The translations under genes were made by a program, and so were the position numbers. The notes below the pieces were generated by a model. That model made no database searches and had not been told where the DNA came from. It saw nothing but the letters and a program-made list of their open reading frames with translations. From NCBI GenBank assembly GCA_014382645.1, contig JACNJI010000340.1:1-26658 (forward strand): 26,658 nt of DNA, given 5' to 3'. The DNA is from Verrucomicrobiota bacterium (GTDB lineage Bacteria; Verrucomicrobiota; Verrucomicrobiia; Opitutales; Seribacteraceae). Positions 7,998-15,534 of the stretch are shown here, piece after piece (position 1 is the stretch's first letter; each line of letters opens with the position of its first letter).

Positions 7998-8997
7998 ACC
8001 ATTCTCTCATATATATATTGAGCACGGTGCGAAGGACTATCCTACGACTATTAGAATTATTGAAAGTTTCCCCCGTGCTGAAATAATCTTTATTAATAAC
8101 TACAAAGAGGTTTTTAATCGCAGAAACCAGAGTTTCGCAGCTCAGAAACTAAGCCAAAAACTGATTCTAGCTAAAAAAAAGTCTGATTACATTTACGACG
8201 GGAGTCACTTCGTGCAGGAGGGAGATGAAGTAGATTATTTCTACACTGCGTTAATGCTAAATTGTCTGTACGATTGTTCTTATTGCTACCTACAGGGTAT
8301 GTTCTCCTCTGCAAACTTGGTTCAGTTTGTTAATCTAGAAGATTATTTCTCTTCTATAACTGATTTTATTTCCAAAAGAGAAAATAAGCAGAAACCAGTA
8401 TTACTCAGCATATCACATGATTGCGATTTACTGGCTTTCGAAAAGGTATCAGGGGTTTGTCGAGAATGGATACGTTTTTTGGAAGACCATTCCGGGTTTG
8501 ATATTGAAATCCGGACAAAGAGTGCAAACTTTTCGGCAATTCAGGATTTACCTCCTAACGATCGCGTACTCTTGGCTTGGACCTTGTCTCCTCACGCCGT
8601 CGGGAAAAGTTATGAAAAGGGTGCCCCGGTCACACGCAGGCGTATTGAGGACGCCTTGATGGCTGCTTCGCATGGTTGGGGTATCCGCCTTTGCTTTGAC
8701 CCGGTTATCCCCGTGGAGGGATGGCGAGAGGGATATTCAGATTTGATAAACGAGATATTTTGCAAATTTCCAATGGAACAGTTAAGAGACGTTACTGTCG
8801 GAACTTTTCGGATGAACGGCGATTATTTTCGAAGAATGGCTCAGGCAAGACCTACCGAGGAATTGGTTTATCGCGATTTCGAGCATAAGAATGGTGTGGT
8901 TTCCCATACCTGCGACGAGAGGCTCGAGATAAACGATTTCATGACACAACAGTTGTTGAATTATGTACCGGAGGATAAGATTCGCACATGGTCGTGA
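7981..8997 (+). CDS. Radical-SAM protein of the spore photoproduct lyase family
   Basis: This protein of 338 residues is close in length and layout to SplB, which repairs the thymine photoproduct of UV-irradiated spores. The radical-SAM cluster motif CLYDCSYCYLQG gives Cys95, Cys99 and Cys102 (CxxxCxxC), almost the same place as in Bacillus SPL. The segments SPHAVGKSYEKGAPVTRRRI and PVIPVEGWREGYSDL match the SPL C-terminal barrel well. Around residues 143-154 (SISHDCDLLAFE) the alignment to remembered Bacillus SPL puts His146 where the hydrogen-donor Cys should be, with Cys148 two residues on. Spore photoproduct repair is therefore not assured. The start is a GTG overlapping the end of the nucleosidase gene. 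No sporulation genes are visible, and a non-sporulating PVC host is likely. The true substrate is unknown: possibly a thymine dimer-like lesion, possibly something else. Confidence 0.8.
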   Translation: MNWLNKPFSHIYIEHGAKDYPTTIRIIESFPRAEIIFINNYKEVFNRRNQSFAAQKLSQKLILAKKKSDYIYDGSHFVQEGDEVDYFYTALMLNCLYDCSYCYLQGMFSSANLVQFVNLEDYFSSITDFISKRENKQKPVLLSISHDCDLLAFEKVSGVCREWIRFLEDHSGFDIEIRTKSANFSAIQDLPPNDRVLLAWTLSPHAVGKSYEKGAPVTRRRIEDALMAASHGWGIRLCFDPVIPVEGWREGYSDLINEIFCKFPMEQLRDVTVGTFRMNGDYFRRMAQARPTEELVYRDFEHKNGVVSHTCDERLEINDFMTQQLLNYVPEDKIRTWS

Positions 8998-9062
8998 GAT
9001 AATGTTAGCGATTGACCGTCTAACCAGTCGACTTATCCTTTTGACCCTTTCGTTGCTCTCGA

Positions 9063-10448
9063 ATGAATCGCGTTTACATCAAGACTTATGGTTGCCAGAT
9101 GAACGAGCGTGACTCGGAGGCTGTTTCCTCCAAGTTGCGAGCTCGCGGTTATTCTATTGTCTATGATGAAAAAACTGCGGACATTGTTCTTCTAAACACT
9201 TGCAGCGTTAGGGATCAGGCGGAACAAAAAGCGATTGGCAAAGCCGGCTATCTCGCCTCTCGTAAAAAGAAAAACCCTAACTTTGTGTTTGGGATTATGG
9301 GATGTATGGCTCAAAACCATGGCGAAGATCTGTTGGATCGACTGCCGGATTTAGACCTTATTGTCGGAACTCAAAAAATTCATCGCATTCCAGATCATCT
9401 CGACAATCTGGCGTCAACAATTACGGGTTTAGGTCCTTCCCCGCAAACAGTCATTGACTTGGGAGATGAGCAGGATTCGCAAAATGAAATCCGTGAGCAT
9501 ACGCCAGATCAGCTCAAGGTTTCAGCCTTTGTTTCGATAATGCAGGGATGCAATATGAACTGCGCATTCTGCATCGTTCCAAAGACACGTGGCGAAGAAC
9601 GCTATCGTCCCATTGAGCATATTGTGGCAGAAGTGGAGGAATTGGTATCGACTGGCACGCGTGAAGTCACTCTACTTGGACAGATTGTGAATGCCTATGG
9701 TCGCGGGCAAATACCTTATTCCAAAGGGAAAAGTCCTTTTGTTCAATTGTTGGAGGCGATCCACGAAGTAAACTCTTTGGAACGCATTCGTTTCACCTCC
9801 CCACATCCCGTAGGCTATGGGAAGGACTTGGTGAATGCTTACCGTGAATTGCCCAAATTGTGCGAATATGCACACCTGCCCGTTCAAAGTGGTTCTAATC
9901 GCATTCTGAAAGCGATGAACAGACCATACACTAAAGAGAAATTTCTTCGCATTGTCGATTCTTTGCGCGAATCAGTGCCGGATATTCACCTGAGCACTGA
10001 CATTATTGTCGGTTTTCCCGGAGAAACGGAGAATGACTTTGAACAAACCAAGACTCTTTTTGAAGACGTGGGATTCGAAATGGCCTTTATTTTCAAGTAC
10101 AGCATCCGTACGGGTACGAAGGCTGCAGACATGGCAGACCAGATACCTCGAGACACGAAGGAAGCCCGCAATCAGGGATTGCTTCGTATTTTGGAAAAGA
10201 GCTCGCTATTGCGAAACGAATCATTGGTCGGTACTTCTCAGCAAGTTTTAGTCGAAGGACCGGCCCGCAAAGGTGAGGGCAAGTACATCGGTCGTACGCG
10301 AGGATTTTGCAAAGTGATTTTCCCCGGAAGCAAACGGATGGTCGGCCAATTACTTGACGTTAAGATTGAGGAAGCGACCGTAACGGTTCTGCATGGTATT
10401 CCTGTTCTAACCGAACAGACTTTGGAAGAGTTGTCTTCCGTTAATTAG
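9063..10448 (+). CDS. miaB: tRNA-2-methylthio-N6-dimethylallyladenosine synthase
   Basis: MiaB adds a methylthio group to i6A37 next to the anticodon of tRNAs reading UNN codons, using two Fe-S clusters and two SAM molecules. The N-terminal UPF0004 domain has its three cluster cysteines in KTYGCQMNERDS, LLNTCSVRDQAEQKA and GIMGCMAQ. The radical-SAM motif is CNMNCAFCIVP (CxxxCxxC), followed by TRGEERYRP. DIIVGFPGET lies late in the barrel, and a TRAM domain closes the 461-residue protein (VLVEGPARKGEGKYIGRT onward). Length and motif order are those of MiaB rather than RimO or MtaB. The ATG at 9063 follows 65 bases of non-coding DNA with no Shine-Dalgarno site. It is followed at 11 bases by a membrane-protein gene and then gmk, so the three are probably co-transcribed. 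Its reaction yields 5'-deoxyadenosine and SAH, both possible substrates for the nearby nucleosidase. Confidence 0.95.
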   Translation: MNRVYIKTYGCQMNERDSEAVSSKLRARGYSIVYDEKTADIVLLNTCSVRDQAEQKAIGKAGYLASRKKKNPNFVFGIMGCMAQNHGEDLLDRLPDLDLIVGTQKIHRIPDHLDNLASTITGLGPSPQTVIDLGDEQDSQNEIREHTPDQLKVSAFVSIMQGCNMNCAFCIVPKTRGEERYRPIEHIVAEVEELVSTGTREVTLLGQIVNAYGRGQIPYSKGKSPFVQLLEAIHEVNSLERIRFTSPHPVGYGKDLVNAYRELPKLCEYAHLPVQSGSNRILKAMNRPYTKEKFLRIVDSLRESVPDIHLSTDIIVGFPGETENDFEQTKTLFEDVGFEMAFIFKYSIRTGTKAADMADQIPRDTKEARNQGLLRILEKSSLLRNESLVGTSQQVLVEGPARKGEGKYIGRTRGFCKVIFPGSKRMVGQLLDVKIEEATVTVLHGIPVLTEQTLEELSSVN

Positions 10449-10459
10449 AAACTGTATTT

Positions 10460-10999
10460 ATGGATCTCTTTTTTAATACTTTGTTCACTGGCTGCATTCT
10501 TTTGGCATTAGGTGCCTACTTGGTTTGGAACCCAGCAACTTCGGAACCTATCGTAAAGGGTTTTCCACGGTCGAAGATCACCGCGATTGCGACGATGACG
10601 ATTGCAGCAGCTTGGTTCTTGTACCGGCACATTTTGCATCTTAGCGAATCGGATTTTGGTGAGCACAAGGTGTTGATCGCTTTTATTACCGTGGCGTTGC
10701 TTGTGATGTCTTTTAAATTCCTTCCCGATTTTCTGGCCGTTAGGGGTGCTTCGATCTTAGTTTTGTTCTATTCGAGAGAAGCTTTGGATGCTGCTTTTAT
10801 GCAAGAACCCGAGAGTCGACTGTTTATGGTTTCTATCGTATATGTCGGGATTGCAATAGCCCTTTACCTTGGCGCTTGGCCTTATCGGTTAAGGGATTTC
10901 TTAAACTGGCTCTATGTCCCTAGCCCGCGCCTTCGTATTCTTGGGGTGTCGATGGCGGCTTATGGTTTGTTACTGGGCGCTATAGCTTTTGGATATTAA
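10460..10999 (+). CDS. Small multi-pass membrane protein of unknown function
   Basis: I do not recognise this 179-residue protein. It is strongly hydrophobic, with about five or six predicted membrane spans. They fall near residues 4-24 (NTLFTGCILLALGAYLVW), 35-55 (ITAIATMTIAAAWFLY), 68-85 (VLIAFITVALLVMSF), 88-108, 120-140 (LFMVSIVYVGIAIALYLG) and 158-178 (LGVSMAAYGLLLGAIAFG). There is no signal peptide separate from the first span and no enzyme motif. The ATG follows an A/T-rich stretch (actgtattt). The gene is 11 bases after miaB, and its stop shares one base with the gmk start (TAATG), so it is clearly inside that operon. An inner-membrane location is well supported; no function can be inferred from context. 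Confidence 0.75.
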   Translation: MDLFFNTLFTGCILLALGAYLVWNPATSEPIVKGFPRSKITAIATMTIAAAWFLYRHILHLSESDFGEHKVLIAFITVALLVMSFKFLPDFLAVRGASILVLFYSREALDAAFMQEPESRLFMVSIVYVGIAIALYLGAWPYRLRDFLNWLYVPSPRLRILGVSMAAYGLLLGAIAFGY

Positions 11000-11595
11000 T
11001 GAACGATATTGGTTCGTGCGGAATTGTACTTCTTGTTTCCGGACCAGCGGGAATTGGTAAGACTACGGTTTGCGAGAGTTTGTTGGCGGAATTCGGCCCC
11101 AGCCTAGAACGAGTGGTTACGGCTACAACGCGAGCCCCTCGAGAGGGAGAGCTAGACGGAGTGGATTATCACTTTCTGTCTATTGAAGAGTTTGAAAGAA
11201 AGGTTTCGGAAAGTGAGTTTTACGAACATGCATTGGTGCATGGGCGACGTTATGGCACATTGAAAAGCGAGATCAGAAAACGATTGGAAATGGGCGTTGA
11301 TCTTCTGTTGAACGTAGATGTTCAAGGTTTCGAAGCGTTTCGAAAGGCGAGCGAGACGGATCGGTTCTTGTCGGGTAAACTTCGGACGATTTTTTTGATG
11401 CCTAAAAACTTGGAAGAGTTGAAACGTCGACTAACTAGCCGGGGTACTGACTCCGAAGAAGAAATCGAACGCCGTATGGCTACGGCCAGAGCTGAAGTAG
11501 CCCAAAATGGAGAATACGACTACTGCGTGAACAGCGAATCGATGGGGCACGATCTTTCGTGTGTGCGGAAGATTTACCTCGAGGCAAAAGTCTAG
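10999..11595 (+). CDS. gmk: Guanylate kinase
   Basis: Guanylate kinase converts GMP and ATP to GDP and ADP in the cytoplasm, feeding GTP and dGTP synthesis. The protein has 198 residues, close to the family's roughly 205. The P-loop is GPAGIGKTT (usually GPSGxGKST) near residue 15. The GMP-binding segment is TTRAPREGELDGVDYHFLS. ESEFYEHALVHGRRYGT, LLNVDVQGFEAF and the lid region RLTSRGTDSEEEIERRM follow in the standard order. The start codon overlaps the stop of the upstream membrane-protein gene by one base, so translation is probably coupled. The gene is convergent with gnd, 33 bases away, with a small palindrome between them. Confidence 0.95.
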   Translation: MNDIGSCGIVLLVSGPAGIGKTTVCESLLAEFGPSLERVVTATTRAPREGELDGVDYHFLSIEEFERKVSESEFYEHALVHGRRYGTLKSEIRKRLEMGVDLLLNVDVQGFEAFRKASETDRFLSGKLRTIFLMPKNLEELKRRLTSRGTDSEEEIERRMATARAEVAQNGEYDYCVNSESMGHDLSCVRKIYLEAKV

Positions 11596-11631
11596 GGGGT
11601 AACTCTTTCCCCATACTTAGACAAAAGTCTA
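11585..11631. repeat. 10-bp direct repeat at the gmk and gnd 3' ends
   Basis: The sequence caaaagtcta occurs at 11585-11594 and again at 11622-11631. The first copy runs into the gmk stop codon, and the second contains the gnd stop on the other strand. It could be a chance or local duplication; no function is assigned. Confidence 0.45.
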
Positions 11632-11634
11632 AGT
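11615..11634. terminator. Perfect hairpin between convergent gmk and gnd (possible bidirectional terminator)
   Basis: ACTTAGAC-AAAA-GTCTAAGT is an exact 8-bp inverted repeat with a 4-base loop. It lies 20 bases after the gmk stop, and the gnd stop codon sits inside its right arm. Its position between converging genes suggests a shared transcription end point. There is no T-tract on either side and the stem is only moderately G+C-rich, so it is not a textbook intrinsic terminator; it may instead stabilise transcript ends. Confidence 0.45.
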
Positions 11635-13131
11635 GGCAAGCTCTACGCGTTCGGACTCGGGCCAATCTATATGGAAGAAGTTCCCTCGTTCCTCATCCGT
11701 ACGTTCATAGGTATGGGCGCCAAAATAATCTCGCTGCGCTTGAAGCAGGTTTTGGGGAAGTCGGGCACAGCGGTAGCCGTCATAGTAGGCTAGTGCGGAG
11801 GCAAAAGTGGGAATCGGCACACCATGTTCGGCGGCGGTGGCCACGACTTTCCGCCAATTGGCTTGAGCGGCGGCAATAGAATCGCGGAAGTAGGGGTCGA
11901 GCAGGAGATTAGCTAAAGAAGGATCTCGCTCGTAGGCCTCGGTGATTTTTTGCAGGAAGGCGGCCCGTATGATACATCCACCTCGCCAAATTTGGGCAAT
12001 TTCACCGAAGTTCAGTTCCCAGTCGTATTCGTTTTGAGCTTCGCGCATGAGCTGAAAACCTTGGGCGTACGAGCAGATCTTTGAGCAATAGAGTGCGTCA
12101 CGAATGGCCTTGACGAATTCCACCTTGTCTCCCGAGAAAGAGTGCTCAGGTCCCGACAACACGGATTCGGCTGCCACCCGTTCCTCTTTTACGGCGCTTA
12201 GGCAGCGAGCGAACACGGCTTCTGATACAGTTGGGGCGGGCACGCCCATGTCGAGGGCGTTGACAGAGGTCCATTTCCCCGTTCCTTTTTGACCAGCAGT
12301 ATCCAGCACGATATCGACGAAAGGTTTGCCAGTGCGAGGGTCTGCTTGTTTGAGAATGTCTGCCGTAATCTCTATGAGAAAGGAATCAAGTGATCCCTTA
12401 TTCCAGTCGTCAAAGATTTCTCCCATTTCCAGCGGAGTTAGATCGAGAAGGCGTTGCATCAAGTCATAGGCCTCGCAGATCATCTGCATGTCTCCGTACT
12501 CTATGCCATTATGAACCATCTTAACATAATGGCCGGCACCGTTTGGCCCAATATAGGCCGAGCAGGGGAAACCGCCTTCAATCGGTTTGCCGGGTTCGGC
12601 GCCCTCAAGAGGTTTTCCATTCTCAGGATCAACTTTTGCGGCGATTGACTGCCAAATGGGTTCGAGTGTCGCCCATGCCTCCAAATCGCCTCCCGGCATG
12701 AGAGATGGCCCGAAGCGAGCGCCCTCTTCACCACCGCTAACTCCTGAACCGATGAAATGAAAGCCTTTCCCCTTGAGCTCTTTTTCGCGACGGATTGTAT
12801 CGGTCCACTTGGCATTGCCCCCATCAATGATAATGTCTCCTTTGTCCAAGTGAGGCAGAAGAGAATTTATCACCGCATCAGTTGCTTCTCCCGCCTGCAC
12901 TAAAAGAATTATTTTTCTGGGTCGCTGAATCGATGATACCAACTTCTCGAGTGATTCGCAATCAACAAGGCCTCCGGGAGTATCCGGATTGCTTTCCACG
13001 AAGGCTTTTGTCTTGGATGAGGTTCGGTTGTAAACTGAGATGCGAAATCCGTGATCCGCAATGTTCAAGGCAAGGTTTTGCCCCATGACGGCCAAGCCTA
13101 TGAGACCAATTTCTGAAAGATTATCGTCCAT
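11629..13131 (-). CDS. gnd: 6-phosphogluconate dehydrogenase, decarboxylating
   Basis: Gnd oxidises 6-phosphogluconate to ribulose 5-phosphate and CO2, making NADPH, as the third step of the oxidative pentose phosphate pathway. The 500-residue length is that of the long bacterial/eukaryotic form. The Rossmann motif [17 protein letters not shown] is at the N-terminus, followed by GPSLMPGG. The substrate/catalytic segment [20 protein letters not shown] carries the Lys and His-Asn residues. The helical C-terminal domain includes [12 protein letters not shown] and YYDGYR. The start is ATG after an A/T-rich stretch (ttaaaaatc) with no Shine-Dalgarno site. The gene lies downstream of zwf on the same strand, separated only by a short unknown ORF, a pathway-coherent arrangement. 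Confidence 0.96.
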   Translation of the reverse strand: MDDNLSEIGLIGLAVMGQNLALNIADHGFRISVYNRTSSKTKAFVESNPDTPGGLVDCESLEKLVSSIQRPRKIILLVQAGEATDAVINSLLPHLDKGDIIIDGGNAKWTDTIRREKELKGKGFHFIGSGVSGGEEGARFGPSLMPGGDLEAWATLEPIWQSIAAKVDPENGKPLEGAEPGKPIEGGFPCSAYIGPNGAGHYVKMVHNGIEYGDMQMICEAYDLMQRLLDLTPLEMGEIFDDWNKGSLDSFLIEITADILKQADPRTGKPFVDIVLDTAGQKGTGKWTSVNALDMGVPAPTVSEAVFARCLSAVKEERVAAESVLSGPEHSFSGDKVEFVKAIRDALYCSKICSYAQGFQLMREAQNEYDWELNFGEIAQIWRGGCIIRAAFLQKITEAYERDPSLANLLLDPYFRDSIAAAQANWRKVVATAAEHGVPIPTFASALAYYDGYRCARLPQNLLQAQRDYFGAHTYERTDEERGNFFHIDWPESERVELAT

Positions 13132-13162
13132 GATTTTTAAATTTAAAAGGGAACTATCCCCG

Positions 13163-13378
13163 CTAGTTCTTGGCAGGTTGAGTTTTCAACTGCCTCAATT
13201 GACGCATCGATCGAATTCTTTCAAGAACCAATGAGAAATTTCTCCGATATCTTATCAGTTCGGCTTGGTGAGGGGATACTTTCTTTTTCAAACATTCTGA
13301 CCTAATGGAATTGATCTCACAATCTTGCCATGCAGAAACATGGACAATTTTCAGGAGATCAGATTCTAGGTGTTTCAT
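13163..13378 (-). CDS. Hypothetical 71-residue protein between zwf and gnd
   Basis: A possible small gene occupying most of the 359-base gap between zwf and gnd, on their strand. The product is basic and probably helical ([34 protein letters not shown]), with two Cys and no motif I know. The ATG at 13378 has no Shine-Dalgarno site, which is normal for this genome. The stop is 31 bases before gnd. In favour: the ORF fills the gap, its strand agrees with its neighbours and its codon choice looks reasonable. Against: there is no recognisable homology and it is short. The remaining 112 bases up to zwf (13379-13490) show no clear promoter or terminator. Confidence 0.4.
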   Translation of the reverse strand: MKHLESDLLKIVHVSAWQDCEINSIRSECLKKKVSPHQAELIRYRRNFSLVLERIRSMRQLRQLKTQPAKN

Positions 13379-13490
13379 CGAGTAGTCACTTGTTATATCA
13401 TCTCTGATTTTTTGCGACGGACTGCACAGATCCTGTCGTTCTTATGTGTTACCATCCGATTTGAGCACCTTAGCTAGGACATTCCCATTT

Positions 13491-15035
13491 TCAAGTGCCG
13501 GAAACTTGCCATTCATGACCGTTTCTGATGAGTAGTTTGTCTGCATCGAGTGGTCCCCATGTCCCCGCCGCATAGGTGCGGAGTCCTTTGGTTCCGCTTT
13601 CAGCCCAGTGCTCAAGCACGGGCGTGAGGAGACTCCAAGAAGTTTCCGTTTCATCTCCTCGAATAAAGAGAGTTCCGTCTCCGTTCATAGCATCGAGGAT
13701 GAGACGCTCGTAAGCCTCCGGTGTATCAGAACCGAAGGTCGTGTCATAACCAAAGGAAAGTTCGACTGGTTGGAGTCGAGTCGCAAGTCCGGGTTTTTTC
13801 GAATTTAGGGTGAGAGTAACGCCTTCGTTCGGTTGAATGCGTATAACTAGAGAATTAGGAGATATGTCAAAACGGTCTCCCTCACCAAAGAGGATTGCGG
13901 GTGGTCGACTAAATTGAACCGTAATTTCGCTGGCTTTGCGCGACATGCGCTTACCCGAACGGAGATAGAACGGAACGCCTTTCCATCGCCAATTATCAAG
14001 ATACAAACGAATCGCCGTGTAGGTTTCGGTAGAGGAATCTTCGGGGATACCTTCTTCCTGTAGGTAGCCGACCGCTTTCTCGCCTCCAACCAAGCCTTCC
14101 TTGTAGAGTGCACGAACGACATCGGTATCATCTCCGTCGAGATCGAGTGGGCGAATCGCACTGAGAGCCTTTACTTTTTCGTCTCTAATCGCTTCGGGGT
14201 CGAGAGAAGAGGGCGGTTCCATTGCAGTAAGAGCAAGCAATTGCATGACATGGTTCTGGACCATGTCCCTTAATGCGCCACTTCGGTCATAATAGCCTCC
14301 TCGCGACCCAATTCCTATGGTCTCCGCCACAGTGACCTGAACGCAAGACACGTAACGGCGATTCCATATCGGCTCAAAAATGGAGTTTGCAAAGCGCTGT
14401 ACGAGAAGACTCTGTACGGTTTCCTTCCCAAGGTAGTGGTCGATGCGGTATACTTGGGACTCGTCAAATCTTCGATTTATAATCGCATTAAGTTCCTGCG
14501 CGGAAGAAAGATCACGACCAAATGGTTTTTCGATTACGACCTTTGAGGAGGCAGGAGTTCGCCTGTGGCGACGAGCCAAACCTGAATTTCCAAGGTTCTC
14601 CAAGATAGGCTTAAAAACGTTTGGCGGAGTCGAAACATAAAAAAGGCACTGCGTTTCGGTCCCGATCGAACTTTCGATTGCACCGATGCGTTTGCTAAGT
14701 CGGTCGAAAGAATCCGGTGCGTCGTAAGGGCCTGCATGGTAGTGGAGGTTGCCGGATATTTGCCCCCAAATCTCTTCATTAAGAGGCCGGCGGGAGTGCT
14801 TCCAAATGGCATCTCGCATGCTCTGGCGAAAAGCTTCGTCGGACAGTTCGCTTCGCCCATATCCGATAAGGTGAAAATGCTCGGAGAGCAAACCGTCAAA
14901 TCCAAGATTGTAAAGTCCGGGCAAAAGCTTACGGGCTGTGAGGTCGCCCGATGCTCCGAAAATAACAATAATAGTCGGTGGAGCCTTACGACTCGAATCC
15001 CGACTTTGTCGAGTAGAAGATAATTCTTGTGACAT
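13491..15035 (-). CDS. zwf: Glucose-6-phosphate 1-dehydrogenase
   Basis: Zwf oxidises glucose 6-phosphate to 6-phosphogluconolactone with NADP, the entry step of the oxidative pentose phosphate pathway and a main NADPH source. The protein has 514 residues, a typical length. The coenzyme motif is IFGASGDLTARKLLPGLYNL, EKPFGRDLSSAQELN follows, and the active-site signature is RIDHYLGKETVQ. WKGVPFYLRSGKRM and GSDTPEAYERLILDAMNGD are also conserved. The N-terminus carries a Ser/Arg-rich tail of about 20 residues before the Rossmann fold. The ATG is preceded by cttaaaattt and lies 22 bases after the yraN stop. hrpB, yraN and zwf run in one direction with overlaps or tiny gaps and may be one transcript continuing to gnd. 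Confidence 0.96.
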   Translation of the reverse strand: MSQELSSTRQSRDSSRKAPPTIIVIFGASGDLTARKLLPGLYNLGFDGLLSEHFHLIGYGRSELSDEAFRQSMRDAIWKHSRRPLNEEIWGQISGNLHYHAGPYDAPDSFDRLSKRIGAIESSIGTETQCLFYVSTPPNVFKPILENLGNSGLARRHRRTPASSKVVIEKPFGRDLSSAQELNAIINRRFDESQVYRIDHYLGKETVQSLLVQRFANSIFEPIWNRRYVSCVQVTVAETIGIGSRGGYYDRSGALRDMVQNHVMQLLALTAMEPPSSLDPEAIRDEKVKALSAIRPLDLDGDDTDVVRALYKEGLVGGEKAVGYLQEEGIPEDSSTETYTAIRLYLDNWRWKGVPFYLRSGKRMSRKASEITVQFSRPPAILFGEGDRFDISPNSLVIRIQPNEGVTLTLNSKKPGLATRLQPVELSFGYDTTFGSDTPEAYERLILDAMNGDGTLFIRGDETETSWSLLTPVLEHWAESGTKGLRTYAAGTWGPLDADKLLIRNGHEWQVSGT

Positions 15036-15057
15036 AAATTTTAAGATTAACAGTTAT

Positions 15058-15534
15058 CTAATGAAATCGAGGGGGGAACAACGCAACGTTTTCGTGGTGA
15101 AAAATTTCCGGTTTGCCTTTGGCGCCAGAAGGTAAATCGACTTCAATTACGTCTAAACGGAAGTGATCCGGCCTTTGCTTCCGTTGGTTGAGATAACCCT
15201 TGCAGACCCTGAGAAGCACTTTTCTCTTACGAGGAGAAAGACTATCGTAACCGGAAACAAGAGAAGAGGTCGAACGAGCTCGTACCTCGACGAAAACCAG
15301 CACCTCCTTATCTTTGCAGATCAGGTCGATTTCATCTCTTCGGTCCATGGGGTTACGCCAGTTTGCGACGAGAACATAGTAGCCTTTGCCCTTCAGGAAT
15401 CTACGAGAAAGCCACTCTCCGTATCGACCTCTTTCAGCTCGTTTCGCATCGTTAGACAGACCACCAATCCGCCAGTATATAGACTCGAACAAGTGTCGCA
15501 GAGGAGTTCGCTCCAGGCGGAATTTCAGCGCCAT
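15058..15534 (-). CDS. yraN: YraN/UPF0102 family nuclease-like protein
   Basis: A 158-residue member of the UPF0102 family, which has a restriction-endonuclease-like fold related to Holliday junction resolvases. Its cellular role is not firmly established, though links to DNA processing have been proposed. The core signature is present: RGRYGEWLSRRFLKGKGYYVL, then DEIDLICKDKEVLVFVEVRAR with the acidic residues of a PD-(D/E)xK site. The final Lys is replaced by Arg, as in some relatives. An N-terminal extension of about 33 residues precedes the core, so the protein is longer than the usual roughly 120. The start overlaps the end of hrpB by 10 bases, and zwf follows 22 bases later. Confidence 0.88.
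   Translation of the reverse strand: MALKFRLERTPLRHLFESIYWRIGGLSNDAKRAERGRYGEWLSRRFLKGKGYYVLVANWRNPMDRRDEIDLICKDKEVLVFVEVRARSTSSLVSGYDSLSPRKRKVLLRVCKGYLNQRKQRPDHFRLDVIEVDLPSGAKGKPEIFHHENVALFPPRFH

Noticed and set aside
7981..8997. Evidence that the organism forms spores
   Set aside because: An SPL-family protein alone is not enough. The possible loss of the donor Cys, the Gram-negative gene content and the absence of any spore gene argue against it.
13379..13490. Imperfect hairpin downstream of zwf as an intrinsic terminator
   Set aside because: The stem has a bulge, and the run after it is A rather than T on the zwf transcript.
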